Assembly: GCF_002019705.1 (NCBI RefSeq)
Contig: NZ_KV917377.1
Coordinates: 4,093,938 to 4,157,937, forward strand
DNA length: 64,000 nt
Source: Shouchella patagoniensis
Lineage (GTDB): Bacteria > Bacillota > Bacilli > Bacillales > Bacillaceae_D
Direction of reading: 5' to 3'
Shown here piece after piece: positions 33,719 to 41,403 of the stretch (positions within the stretch are counted from its first letter, which is position 1; each line of letters opens with the position of its first letter). The notes under the pieces were generated by a model that ran no database searches, was not told the DNA's origin, and saw only the letters and a program-made list of their open reading frames with translations. Made by a program: the position numbers and the translations under genes.

Positions 33719-33764
33719 GAATGGGACAAGAAAATTTGGGCTCAAATAACGCTTGTAAGCCCCA

Positions 33765-33794
33765 TTGCCTGCTTTAACGCTTTCATGCTATACT
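33765..33794 (+). promoter_or_regulatory. Promoter of the formate transporter leader
   Basis: TTGCCT (33765-33770), 18-nt spacer, TATACT (33789-33794). Transcription would start near 33801, leaving an untranslated leader of about 260 nt. Confidence 0.55.
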
Positions 33795-33830
33795 AGAAAT
33801 CAAGTAAATGAAATGCTTGTTCACTTTTTG

Positions 33831-33992
33831 ATACGAGATAGCGACCCTATTATCGGTTAAATCTGTTTGCAAGAATCGTATAGTGATTTACTGTTGGCCT
33901 GTAGTAGCGAACCCTGCTATTTTCTAACCGTTGATCTCTTCGTGGAAGGATAGGTAAATTCTATTCTTTTATAGGGGATCAACGGTTTTTTT
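33831..33992 (+). promoter_or_regulatory. Structured leader with antiterminator and terminator (candidate riboswitch)
   Basis: ATACGA (33831-33836) pairs with TCGTAT (33876-33881) and encloses hairpin ATAG-CGACC-CTAT (33838-33850). A second, similar hairpin TAGTAG-CGAACC-CTGCTA follows (33902-33919). An intrinsic terminator then runs from AACCGTTGATC (33926-33936) to GATCAACGGTT (33977-33987) with a T-run to 33992. CGGTTA (33854-33859), lying between the two similar hairpins, is complementary to TAACCG (33925-33930), the start of the terminator's left arm, so folding of the leader could choose between antiterminator and terminator. I do not recognise a known class (not S-box, T-box, ZTP or preQ1 by visible cores). 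Confidence 0.6.
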
Positions 33993-34060
33993 GTTGTGGT
34001 GGTTCCGCTTTCATGGCATCTGCTCTTCAAATAAGTACATAATGAAAGTTGGTTAGGCGT

Positions 34061-34837
34061 ATGGCATTTCACCCACCAAAAGAAACGGCAGAAATGGCTG
34101 TCGGTATTGGAGAGAAGAAAGCAAACTTCCCTCTGTCAACACAGGTGGTTCTAGGTTTTTTAGGCGGCGCATTTGTCGCATTTGGTTTTTTATTAACCGT
34201 TCGTGTTACTGGAAACCTTCCAGCAGAGTGGGGCTCGATTGTCTCATTAATTGGCGGAGCCGTTTTCCCAGTTGGGCTTGTTTTAGTGATTCTCGCGGGA
34301 GCTGAATTGTTAACAGGCAATATGATGGCCTTGCCGATGGCACGAGCATCAAAAAAGATTACAACAATGGCGATTGTGAAAAACTGGACGGTCTTAACGA
34401 TCACCAATTTTATTGGCGCAATCTTTGTCGCGTATTTATTTGGTCATTATTTAGGATTTACCTCAACAGGTCCATTTTTAGAGCGAACCGTCGCGATGGC
34501 TGGAAGCAAAATTGATGACACATTCATGCAAGCGTTTGTGTCAGGGATTGGCGCAAACTGGCTCGTTTGTTTGGCCGTCTGGGTCGCATTTAGTGCGAAA
34601 GATGTTGCCGGGAAAATTCTTGGCATCTGGTTCCCAATTATGGCGTTTGTAGCGATTGGATTCCAACATGTTGTTGCCAATATGTTTATTATTCCAGCAG
34701 CTATTTTTGCCGGTTATTACACGTGGGTTGATTATTTAGTCAATTTCGTACCGGTCTTTTTAGGAAATGCGGTTGGAGGAGCAGTCTTTGTTGGTTGTCT
34801 GTATTGGTTCACTTATATGCGTAAAACAACCCAATAA
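34061..34837 (+). CDS. Formate/nitrite transporter (FNT) family protein
   Basis: A 258-residue pentameric-channel family protein moving formate, nitrite or related small anions across the membrane. FNT features include F-L-G-G-A-F-V-A-F-G-F-L-L, the G-A-E-L-L-T-G-N-M segment (family signature), F-V-S-G-I-G-A-N-W-L-V-C-L-A-V-W, and G-F-Q-H-V-V-A-N-M-F with the central-channel His near residue 203. ATG 34061 is used although the site TTAGG is weak; TTG 34049 is a possibility. A formate-dehydrogenase-like gene two genes downstream points to formate as substrate. A structured, terminator-bearing leader lies upstream. Confidence 0.88.
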   Translation: MAFHPPKETAEMAVGIGEKKANFPLSTQVVLGFLGGAFVAFGFLLTVRVTGNLPAEWGSIVSLIGGAVFPVGLVLVILAGAELLTGNMMALPMARASKKITTMAIVKNWTVLTITNFIGAIFVAYLFGHYLGFTSTGPFLERTVAMAGSKIDDTFMQAFVSGIGANWLVCLAVWVAFSAKDVAGKILGIWFPIMAFVAIGFQHVVANMFIIPAAIFAGYYTWVDYLVNFVPVFLGNAVGGAVFVGCLYWFTYMRKTTQ

Positions 34838-34960
34838 TCTGAATGAATAAAGAGAGAAGTAGGAGCATAGATAAATAAATCCTTTGTGAACTGTAATCTG
34901 CGAATATATGGTACTATCTAAAAAGAATCATTGAATCATCTTTTTATGCAGGAGGCCATC

Positions 34961-35323
34961 ATGAATAAATATGAGGCAGAGTTCAGCAATCTCGTCCGTT
35001 CATTTCGGAAAAGACATATGGGAAAAGGTCCTAGTAAAATTACAACAACGTTTTGTAAGAATTGGGCGATTTGTGAAATGGAAGGCAATCTCTCACCAGT
35101 TGAAAAGTTTATGGCGACTGCCAATGACGGGAAACAATTGCTTCGGTCTGCACGGACAGAAATGGTGAAAGATATGTATAGAAAAAACCATCCTGTTGAG
35201 ATGGAAGAACTTCTTGGATGCAACTTTCTTGACCTATTTGTTGATATTGATATACCAAACGATTTTGGCATGTCGATCTTTATCTTCAGTGAAAACCTTG
35301 AAGAGAAGTTTTCGAATGCATAG
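34961..35323 (+). CDS. DUF2294 / MpsC-like protein
   Basis: A 120-residue protein of the DUF2294 family, some members of which are named MpsC for a role in a sodium-linked membrane potential system; the biochemical function is unproven. Matching features are the R-S-F-R-K-R-H-M-G-K-G-P-S-K-I segment near residue 12, A-R-T-E-M-V-K-D-M-Y in the middle, and F-V-D-I-D-I-P-N-D near residue 96. ATG 34961 has AGGAGG upstream; the open frame begins 10 codons earlier without one. It sits between the formate transporter and the formate oxidoreductase, so a role in that metabolism is plausible. Confidence 0.75.
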   Translation: MNKYEAEFSNLVRSFRKRHMGKGPSKITTTFCKNWAICEMEGNLSPVEKFMATANDGKQLLRSARTEMVKDMYRKNHPVEMEELLGCNFLDLFVDIDIPNDFGMSIFIFSENLEEKFSNA

Positions 35324-35405
35324 GTTTGGCACTTGGCAGCGTCCCTGCTAAAGACTTAACCACCGTTGTAACTTTTCTTAAAAGAGAGGTGTACGGTGGT
35401 TTTTT
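35321..35405 (+). promoter_or_regulatory. Second copy of the CGNCC hairpin plus terminator
   Basis: Just after the DUF2294 gene lie TTGGCAG-CGTCC-CTGCTAA (35333-35351, a 7-bp stem with one G-T pair), then AACCACCGT (35358-35366) pairing with ACGGTGGTT (35393-35401) and a T-run. The block TTGGC, AGCG, CCCTGCTA, CT-AACC, GTTG recurs in the same order as in the leader at 33895-33934. GGTT at 35323-35326 could pair with AACC of the terminator arm, paralleling the first leader. Located 26 nt before the oxidoreductase gene. Confidence 0.55.
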
Positions 35406-35430
35406 AGATGATTAGAGGAGGAAGAAGAAG

Positions 35431-37788
35431 ATGGGGAAAACGAAGCACGAGGGTCCGATTAAAGTATCAAAAATGCCAGCACCAAAGTATTGGGTAAGTC
35501 CCATTCCATTTGGTTTAGGAAAGGTGAAACCAAAGCATATTCGTGACACGATGAAAACGGTTTGGGACAACAAAGATAATTTAAACTATGCTAAAAACAT
35601 TTTAACAAAAGGGGTTTGTGATGGATGTGCGCTAGGTGTTTCTGGTTTGCAAGATCAGACGCTTAAAGGACCGCATATTTGTACAACGCGTTTAAATGTT
35701 TTACGCCTAAACACAATGCCAGCGATGAAAGAAGAAATCGTTCATGCAGATATTGATGAATTAAAAAAATACAGCAGTGAAGAACTACGTGAACTTGGTC
35801 GTGTGCCCTATCCTCTTATACGTCGGAAAGGCGAGCGCTCGTTTTCTCGTCTTGAATGGGATGAAGCAATGGATCTCATTGCGAAGAAAATGAAAACACT
35901 CGATCCTAAACAATACGGCTTTTATTTAACGGCACGAGGCATAACGAATGAGTCGTATTATGTTGCTGGTAAAGTCGCTCGTTTTCTTGGAACAAATCAT
36001 ATTGACAACGCGTCTCGCATTTGTCATTCACCTTCAAAAACAGCATTAAAACGCTCAATTGGCGTTGGCGCAAGTACATCGAATTACCAAGACTGGATTG
36101 GGACGGACGTCTTAATGTTCTGGGGATCGGTTGCTTCAAATAGCTCACCAGTATCAACAAAATACATGCTTGCTGCGAAAAAGCAAGGCACAAAAATTAT
36201 TGTTGTTAACCCGTATAGAGAACCAGCGATGGATGAGTATTGGGTACCTTCAAATGCTGAATCGGCGTTGTTTGGTACAAAGGTTGCAGATGATTTTTAC
36301 CAAATTAACATAGGTGGAGACATTGCCTTCATGCACGGGATTATGAAACATTGGTTTGATATGGAAGAAGCGACACATGGTTCTGCAATTAATCATGCGT
36401 TTGTTGAAGAGCATGTCAACGACTATGAAGCGTTAAAAACGAACGTTCAAGCACAATCATGGGATGAGATTGTGAAGTCTTCTGGTGTCACTCAAGAACG
36501 GATTATTGAGCTTTCAGAGCTTCTTGCGAACAGCAAAAACGCCGTTTACGCATGGGCGCTTGGATTAACGATGCACTCTTTTGCGACAGATAACATTTCT
36601 CAAGTAGCGAATCTTGCCTTGCTACGTGGGCACCTTGGACGTAAGCACGCAGGTTTAATGCCATTCCGTGGTCACTCAAGTGTACAAGGTTCAGGCGAAA
36701 TGGGATCTGATCCATTTGTTTTACCTGGCGGTGGCTGGGAAGACGAAAACGTTGAGCGAATTGAGAAGCTGTGGAATTTTGAGCTTCCGAAATGGCAAGG
36801 GGACATTTGCGGGGTATCTCTTGAAAACGCGGTTCTTCCTGAAGACCATGAACGCAAATTAAAAATGTATTATATGAGCGGCGGGAACTTTTTAGAAACC
36901 ATGCCGAATCCCCATTTCATTGAGAAGGCTTTGTCTGAACTTGATATCCGTGTTCACCAAGATATTATTTTTAATACATCTACACTTGTTGAAGCAAAAG
37001 AAGCTGTTATTGTACTTCCAGCGAAAACACGTTACGAGCAAGATGGTGGTGGGACATCGACATCAACTGAGCGGATGGTGTATTTCTCTCCAGAAATTAA
37101 AGGGAATAAGCAGCTTGTTGAGGAAGCACGTGCGGAATGGAAGATTTACATTGATTTAGCAAAGCGTGTAAAACCAGGTACGGCTCATCTTGTAGATTTT
37201 AAAGACGGTCAAGAGATCCGTGATGAGATCGCGCTTGCGAACCCTAGCTATAATGGCGTTCAACATTTGAAAAAAGAAGGGGACGTTTTCCAATGGGGTG
37301 GCGCTTGGTTATGTGAAGACGGGATTTGTCCAACTCCAGACGGCAAAGGGAACTTAATTTCTGTTGATATTCCTAATTTAAACAAGCCAGAAGGCACATT
37401 TTATGTAACAACACGTCGAGGTAAGCAGTTTAACTCAATGGTATATAAATCAACGGACCCATTTAACTCGGCGAAGCGCTACGACGTTTTGATGAACGAA
37501 GAAGATGGCAATAAGCTAAACATCGCGAATGGTGAACCAATTGTTGTTTACAACCAATACGGTACATTCCAGGGAAAAGCTCACTTTGCAGAAATTGCAA
37601 CAGGCAACGTTGGTTTGTTCTTCCCAGAAGGAAACTTCTTAATTCCTAAAGGTATTTATGACGGTCCATCTGGAATTCCGCAATATAGCGTAGCGGTAAA
37701 AGTAGAAAAAGCAGAACGTTTCCACGCGAAAAAAGACGTTGATTATTTAGAGAAACGTATTGATGATTTGGAAATGACGGCTGATTAA
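35431..37788 (+). CDS. Molybdopterin oxidoreductase, FdhF/YdeP type
   Basis: A 785-residue molybdenum (or tungsten) enzyme alpha subunit similar to formate dehydrogenase H-like YdeP proteins. It has V-C-D-G-C-A-L-G with C63 and C66 and a third Cys at 84; the usual four-Cys pattern for a 4Fe-4S cluster is incomplete, as is common in this branch. C198 in S-R-I-C-H-S-P-S is the likely metal-ligand Cys. Y-Y-M-S-G-G-N-F near residue 477 and the C-terminal molydop-binding domain (T-T-R-R-G-K-Q-F-N-S-M-V, near 650) complete it. GAGGAGG precedes the ATG. With the formate transporter it suggests formate oxidation, though YdeP relatives are not all formate dehydrogenases. Confidence 0.85.
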   Translation: MGKTKHEGPIKVSKMPAPKYWVSPIPFGLGKVKPKHIRDTMKTVWDNKDNLNYAKNILTKGVCDGCALGVSGLQDQTLKGPHICTTRLNVLRLNTMPAMKEEIVHADIDELKKYSSEELRELGRVPYPLIRRKGERSFSRLEWDEAMDLIAKKMKTLDPKQYGFYLTARGITNESYYVAGKVARFLGTNHIDNASRICHSPSKTALKRSIGVGASTSNYQDWIGTDVLMFWGSVASNSSPVSTKYMLAAKKQGTKIIVVNPYREPAMDEYWVPSNAESALFGTKVADDFYQINIGGDIAFMHGIMKHWFDMEEATHGSAINHAFVEEHVNDYEALKTNVQAQSWDEIVKSSGVTQERIIELSELLANSKNAVYAWALGLTMHSFATDNISQVANLALLRGHLGRKHAGLMPFRGHSSVQGSGEMGSDPFVLPGGGWEDENVERIEKLWNFELPKWQGDICGVSLENAVLPEDHERKLKMYYMSGGNFLETMPNPHFIEKALSELDIRVHQDIIFNTSTLVEAKEAVIVLPAKTRYEQDGGGTSTSTERMVYFSPEIKGNKQLVEEARAEWKIYIDLAKRVKPGTAHLVDFKDGQEIRDEIALANPSYNGVQHLKKEGDVFQWGGAWLCEDGICPTPDGKGNLISVDIPNLNKPEGTFYVTTRRGKQFNSMVYKSTDPFNSAKRYDVLMNEEDGNKLNIANGEPIVVYNQYGTFQGKAHFAEIATGNVGLFFPEGNFLIPKGIYDGPSGIPQYSVAVKVEKAERFHAKKDVDYLEKRIDDLEMTAD

Positions 37789-37792
37789 TGTA

Positions 37793-37824
37793 AAAAGTAG
37801 ACCAGGTGCGCCTGGTCTACTTTT
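37793..37824 (+). terminator. Terminator of the oxidoreductase gene
   Basis: AAAAGTAGACCAGG (37793-37806), loop TGCG, and the exact complement (37811-37824). Confidence 0.8.
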
Positions 37825-37838
37825 AGGCTCAAAAAAGA

Positions 37839-37860
37839 AGCATTCAGCGATCTGAATGCT
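37839..37860 (-). terminator. Terminator of the TetR gene
   Basis: AGCATTCAG and CTGAATGCT pair around CGAT; on the minus strand a T-run follows. Confidence 0.75.
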
Positions 37861-37877
37861 CCGACTACTATCGGTGG

Positions 37878-38444
37878 CTATGGTTTTAAAGCTATTTCAC
37901 CAGTCATGTACGGGACAACGACTTTTATATACTCTTCTGGCGCTGTATCGCTATGCTCACGCCAATCAACCGCAGCTCCGTAAATACCCCAGCTAAGCAT
38001 AACGGCTCCAATACGGAGAGATTGTTTGTCTTGATCTGGGTGTTGGGCAAGTAAAATCCGATAAAAAGCTTGTTCCAATTCTTTTTTTATGACGGTTTCG
38101 ATTGATGATGTAAATTCCTCAAAGCTGCGCTTACAGCGCGAAGCAAGCGATGTCTGAAACGAAGTAATGGATAAGAAAATGGCCGTAATCGTTTCATGGT
38201 CAAGCTGGTCTTGTTGATCAATTTCTTGAATGACGTTTGTCATCAAATCTTCTTTTAATACTTTTTCAAGCAAATCGTATTTATCATTAAAATGGTAATA
38301 GAAAGTTGCACGGTTGACCGTTGCTTCATCTGTAATGTCTTTAATGGTTAATTCTTTTAAGCTCTTTTTTGTTGAAAGTTGAATAAAAGAATCCATAATC
38401 AACTTGCGCGTACGAATGATGCGCGGGTCCATCTTTTTTTCCAT
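37878..38444 (-). CDS. TetR-family regulator (TetR/AcrR, azoreductase-linked)
   Basis: A 188-residue TetR-type repressor. The N-terminal helix-turn-helix is clear: R-T-R-K-L-I-M-D-S-F-I-Q-L, L-K-E-L-T-I-K-D-I-T-D-E-A, V-N-R-A-T-F-Y-Y-H-F-N-D-K-Y-D-L. The C-terminal half is the variable ligand domain with a TetR_C_7-like G-A-V-M-L-S-W-G-I-Y-G-A segment. The ATG at 38444 is preferred, since AAAGGA lies 9 nt upstream; an ATG at 38453 touches that site. It is divergent from an azoreductase gene across about 300 nt containing two copies of the same palindrome, so it most likely represses the azoreductase. Confidence 0.88.
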   Translation of the reverse strand: MEKKMDPRIIRTRKLIMDSFIQLSTKKSLKELTIKDITDEATVNRATFYYHFNDKYDLLEKVLKEDLMTNVIQEIDQQDQLDHETITAIFLSITSFQTSLASRCKRSFEEFTSSIETVIKKELEQAFYRILLAQHPDQDKQSLRIGAVMLSWGIYGAAVDWREHSDTAPEEYIKVVVPYMTGEIALKP

Positions 38445-38488
38445 ACGTACCATTCCTTTCTTTAATAAGGAGCGTCTGGCTTAACTAT

Positions 38489-38504
38489 ACAACAACTGTT
38501 GCGT
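38489..38504. promoter_or_regulatory. TetR operator, site 1
   Basis: ACAACAACTGTTGCGT, 45 nt upstream of the TetR gene start. It matches site 2 (read on the opposite strand) at 14 of 16 positions. Confidence 0.6.
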
Positions 38505-38614
38505 AAATAAAAACAAATCGTGACTTTTAAGACAGATAACATAATTTGTTGTATAAACGATAAAATATCGAAATTGATGGTTGAAAACTGGAGTAATCCT
38601 GCTAAAATTCATTT

Positions 38615-38630
38615 ATGCAACAAGTGTTGT
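38615..38630. promoter_or_regulatory. TetR operator, site 2
   Basis: ATGCAACAAGTGTTGT, whose complement reads ACAACACTTGTTGCAT, in the same intergenic region 120 nt before the azoreductase. A half copy (TTGTTGTATAAAC) lies near 38541. Confidence 0.6.
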
Positions 38631-38747
38631 TTAAACGATCTATGTAAAAAAGCGAATGGTGTTAAAGCTATCCTTCACTGCCACTAAAAAAAGCGTGCGT
38701 GAATAGAGAAGATTTATCATTAATTAAACCAACAGGAGATGACCAAC

Positions 38748-39374
38748 ATGAATGTATTAGTTATAAAAGCAAATAACCGTCCGGCTTCACAAGGTGTTTC
38801 AGCAAATATGTACGAAACGTTTTTAAACGAAATTAAAGAAAACACAAATTTGAACATTACTCAATATGATGTATTTGAAGAAGATACACCGTTCTTTGGC
38901 CAAGATGCATTTAATGCAATGGGCAAACAACAAAGTGGCGAAGCACTTACGGATCTAGAAGAGCGTTTAGTCGCAGCACAAGCAAAAGCTCAAAAACTTG
39001 TTACAGAAGCTGACTTAATTGTTGTTGCTTTCCCACTTTGGAACTTGTCTATTCCAGCAAAACTTCAAACATTTATGGATTACATTTATCAAGCTGGATT
39101 CACGTTCAAATATGATGCTGAAGGCAATATGCTTCAGTTAATGAAAGAAAAGAAAGTCATTTTACTAAATGCACGTGGTGGTATGTATTCATTGCCTGAA
39201 ATGGCACAAATGGACATGTCTGTAAACTACATGCGTAATGTATTTGGCGGGATTTTCGGAATGGAAATCATTGACGAAGTGATTATTGAAGGACACAATG
39301 CCCAACCAGAAAAAGCGTCTGAAATCATCGCTAATGGGTTGGAGCAAGTAAAAGAAGTGGCTAGAAAACTTTAA
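38748..39374 (+). CDS. azoR: FMN-dependent NADH-azoreductase
   Basis: A 208-residue flavodoxin-fold azoreductase/quinone reductase. V-L-V-I-K-A-N-N-R-P starts the first strand; F-P-L-W-N-L-S-I-P-A-K-L-Q-T-F-M-D near residue 98 is the FMN-binding signature, and L-N-A-R-G-G-M-Y-S near residue 142 matches the second FMN loop. These enzymes reduce quinones and azo dyes with two-electron steps and protect from thiol-reactive electrophiles. AGGAG upstream favours ATG 38748; ATG 38739 overlaps that site. A divergent TetR regulator with two operators controls it by inference. Confidence 0.9.
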   Translation: MNVLVIKANNRPASQGVSANMYETFLNEIKENTNLNITQYDVFEEDTPFFGQDAFNAMGKQQSGEALTDLEERLVAAQAKAQKLVTEADLIVVAFPLWNLSIPAKLQTFMDYIYQAGFTFKYDAEGNMLQLMKEKKVILLNARGGMYSLPEMAQMDMSVNYMRNVFGGIFGMEIIDEVIIEGHNAQPEKASEIIANGLEQVKEVARKL

Positions 39375-39430
39375 TAGTTGTACTTATTGTCCTAAATATC
39401 GAGTGAAATACCTACAAATTGAACACGCTA

Positions 39431-39460
39431 AAAGGTTTGGATCATTTAATCCAAGCCTTT
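39431..39460. terminator. Bidirectional terminator
   Basis: AAAGG(T)TTGGAT and ATCCAA(G)CCTTT pair around a short CATTTA loop between the convergent azoreductase and kinase genes. Confidence 0.65.
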
Positions 39461-39461
39461 T

Positions 39462-39968
39462 CTAATGAATTTCTACTATGAACTGTTGTACTTCTTTTGG
39501 CGACTTTAATACAATGATTTTCTTATCAGTAGATAATTGTTTAAGTCTTTTTAGGATTGCTGGTCTTTTCGTTTTAGGGTAGTTCCATATCCATTTGAAA
39601 AAATCTAAGTCAAATCTTTCTTCGCAACCTACTGCCATATCTGGTCTTGTTTTGTTTCGATACCGCAACATTCTTTTAAATGCACGATAGACACATATGG
39701 TTCTATGAATATCGAGAAAAATAAACATATCTGCTGCGTTAAGTCTTATATCCATCGTTCCCCCATAGTTCCCATCAATAATCCACTCTGGTTTTTTTAC
39801 TAAATCATTTTGAACTTTTCTTTGCTCATCTTTGGGGACACCCTTCCAATTAGGTCTCCAAAATAACGCATCGAGGTGATATACATTTATTCCTAATGTT
39901 TCCCCTAATTTTCTTGCTAATGTTGATTTTCCTGACCCTCCTGAACCAATAAGTATGATTTTCTTCAT
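39462..39968 (-). CDS. P-loop kinase of the 'DNA topology modulation' (FlaR-like) family
   Basis: A 168-residue P-loop NTPase with the Walker A G-S-G-G-S-G-K-S-T near residue 8, V-Y-H-L-D-A-L-F-W-R-P-N-W, then E-W-I-I-D-G-N-Y and M-D-I-R-L-N-A-A-D. These are the conserved blocks of proteins annotated as topology modulation protein/adenylate-kinase-like. Their actual phosphate acceptor is unknown and the topology name comes from limited old data. ATG 39968 with AGGGGGAG upstream is convincing. It is transcribed alone. Confidence 0.75.
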   Translation of the reverse strand: MKKIILIGSGGSGKSTLARKLGETLGINVYHLDALFWRPNWKGVPKDEQRKVQNDLVKKPEWIIDGNYGGTMDIRLNAADMFIFLDIHRTICVYRAFKRMLRYRNKTRPDMAVGCEERFDLDFFKWIWNYPKTKRPAILKRLKQLSTDKKIIVLKSPKEVQQFIVEIH

Positions 39969-40230
39969 CGTCTCCCCCTGTAGTCATCCATTCTTTTTAA
40001 GATTCATTTTAGCATAAAATTCCATTTATCTTTAATAAAAAAGAACTTCTGCAACAGACTAACTAGTATGCAAATTTATTTCTCCACAAAAACTGAACTA
40101 CTTAGATTCATCTGCGGTCCTTTTTCTAAATGAACGTTTGTTAGAAAATCTATCAATGGTATTCCTTCTTCTTTATGTGCCGAGTATACTATGAATAATC
40201 AACCATCATGTTAAGAAAAGGATAGCGATT

Positions 40231-40686
40231 ATGAACATTAAAACAGACAACTTAATACACACAGAAGTCATTGGTCTCATTAAACAACATTTAAGTGAAA
40301 TGGCAGCTACATCTCCTCCTGAAAGTACACATGCGCTTGGGATCGAAAAGCTAAAGGCGCCAGATGTCACTTTCTGGAGTGCGTGGATTGATGGAGACCT
40401 AGCTGGGTGCGTCGCAATAAAAGAAATTAACTCCAAGCACGCTGAGATAAAATCAATGCGAACAGCAGACGCTTTTTTACGAAAAGGGGTGGCGGCAAAG
40501 TTGCTGGAGCATGTGATTCGCGAAGCGGGGGAGCGAGGCTATAAACGATTGAGTCTTGAAACCGGTTCGATGGCCTACTTTGCGCCAGCTCGCGCGTTAT
40601 ATAGCAGGTACGGTTTTAATGAATGTCTACCTTTTGAAGGGTATGAAGAAGACCCAAACAGTGTGTTTATGACAAAAGCGCTATAG
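40231..40686 (+). CDS. GNAT acetyltransferase (YsnE/PhnO-like)
   Basis: A 151-residue GNAT. Core: P-D-V-T-F-W-S-A-W-I-D-G-D-L-A-G-C-V-A-I, then S-M-R-T-A-D-A-F-L-R-K-G-V-A-A-K-L-L, the acetyl-CoA loop, and L-S-L-E-T-G-S-M-A-Y-F-A-P-A-R-A-L-Y-S-R-Y-G-F. The S-L-E-T-G-x-x-x-x-F-x-P-A-x-x-L-Y pattern is typical of the YsnE group. GAAAAGGATAG precedes the ATG. A terminator follows. The acceptor molecule is unknown. Confidence 0.85.
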   Translation: MNIKTDNLIHTEVIGLIKQHLSEMAATSPPESTHALGIEKLKAPDVTFWSAWIDGDLAGCVAIKEINSKHAEIKSMRTADAFLRKGVAAKLLEHVIREAGERGYKRLSLETGSMAYFAPARALYSRYGFNECLPFEGYEEDPNSVFMTKAL

Positions 40687-40698
40687 CATCATTTGAGC

Positions 40699-40727
40699 AA
40701 AGCAGCCTACGTGAGGGGCTGCTTTTT
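40699..40727 (+). terminator. Terminator of the acetyltransferase
   Basis: AAAGCAGCC and GGCTGCTTTTT pair around the ACGTGAG region, 12 nt after the stop. Confidence 0.7.
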
Positions 40728-40835
40728 CTTTGTATCTTTAACCAATGCAAGCACAACGATCATCCCGAGAATACACGCTGTTCCAAGCCATTGAAATGCG
40801 CCAAACGGTTCGTTTAACCAAAAGATGAACTGAAC
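40707..40835 (-). pseudogene. EamA (DMT) transporter C-terminal relic
   Basis: Forty-two codons on the minus strand read V-Q-F-I-F-W-L-N-E-P-F-G-A-F-Q-W-L-G-T, then A-C-I-L-G-M-I-V-V-L-A and a Lys-rich end, the typical last helix of an EamA-family permease. It stops at TAG 40707. The rest of the gene is gone: the sequence switches directly to an AraC-family fragment on the other strand at 40836. Confidence 0.55.
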
Positions 40836-40955
40836 GTGACGGAAGTTGGCTATCAAGTAGGCTTTAATAGCACGAGTTACTTTATTGGTAAATTTCGTGA
40901 AGGAATGAAGCTGACGCAGCTTGCGTATAAAAAGGAAAAGACCAAACGGCGATAA
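40836..40955 (+). pseudogene. AraC-family regulator C-terminal relic
   Basis: Thirty-nine codons read V-T-E-V-G-Y-Q-V-G-F-N-S-T-S-Y-F-I, then G-K-F-R-E-G-M-K-L-T-Q, the second helix-turn-helix of an AraC-type regulator, ending at TAA 40953. The upstream part is absent, since it abuts the EamA relic. A deletion junction therefore lies at 40835/40836. Confidence 0.65.
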
Positions 40956-40973
40956 CCTGTTTGGCTTTTTTTG

Positions 40974-41213
40974 TTACTTTTTTCTGAACTGGTGCTTAAA
41001 GCGGTTAAACGGGGTGAAGTACGAAACCGCATAGTCCAGGTTAATGAGCTCACTGTATTCAAAGACGCGACCGTCATTAAGAATACCACGGTTCATCATT
41101 TTCATCGCAGCAACGCCTTTTTTGCAATTTAACAGATGGGCTTGTTCTTTAGTCACATTCACTGCACTGTAAGTCGTGATAAAGTGGGAGATGTCGTAAC
41201 CGCATTGCTGCAC
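40974..41213 (-). pseudogene. GntR-family regulator C-terminal (UTRA) fragment
   Basis: About 79 codons match the end of a UTRA ligand-binding domain: G-Y-D-I-S-H, T-Y-S-A-V-N-V-T-K-E-Q-A-H-L-L-N-C and R-G-I-L-N-D-G-R-V-F-E-Y-S-E-L-I-N-L-D-Y. The helix-turn-helix and first half of UTRA are missing, and on the far side sits a sugar-kinase fragment. The open frame has an ATG but no ribosome binding site. It is a relic, probably from a sugar-catabolic locus. Confidence 0.65.
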
Positions 41214-41232
41214 ATATTCATGGACAGAGCCG

Positions 41233-41403
41233 GCGGCAATTATCTTGCATGGTTTATTAAATCAACATTCGTCAAAAGAAACGATTTCGTTTGCAACCGT
41301 AGTCGCAGCTTTAAAGCATACCGTCGCAGGTGACACCAACCTTTTTCAAAAACATGAAGTGGATGCATTTGCTCAGCAAACAAATGCGGCGATTCAGAGA
41401 TAG
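41233..41403 (+). pseudogene. PfkB sugar kinase (KdgK-like) C-terminal relic
   Basis: Fifty-six codons read A-A-I-I-L-H-G-L-L-N-Q, then S-K-E-T-I-S-F-A-T-V-V-A-A-L-K-H-T-V and G-D-T-N-L-F-Q-K-H-E-V, ending at TAG 41401. This matches the end of 2-keto-3-deoxygluconate kinases; the catalytic G-A-G-D motif has just been lost at the break. With the UTRA fragment beside it, it suggests a former hexuronate-degradation locus. Confidence 0.65.

Noticed and set aside
33831-33992. Known riboswitch classes (S-box, T-box, ZTP, preQ1, c-di-GMP, fluoride) for the formate leader
   Set aside because: None of their core sequences was found by eye; the S-box cores present at 62 kb made a useful in-window contrast.
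35324-35430. Possibility that the hairpin before the FdhF-type gene is only the terminator of the DUF2294 gene
   Set aside because: Kept as a feature instead, because the sequence before the terminator repeats the block found in the formate transporter leader; but this simpler reading is not excluded.
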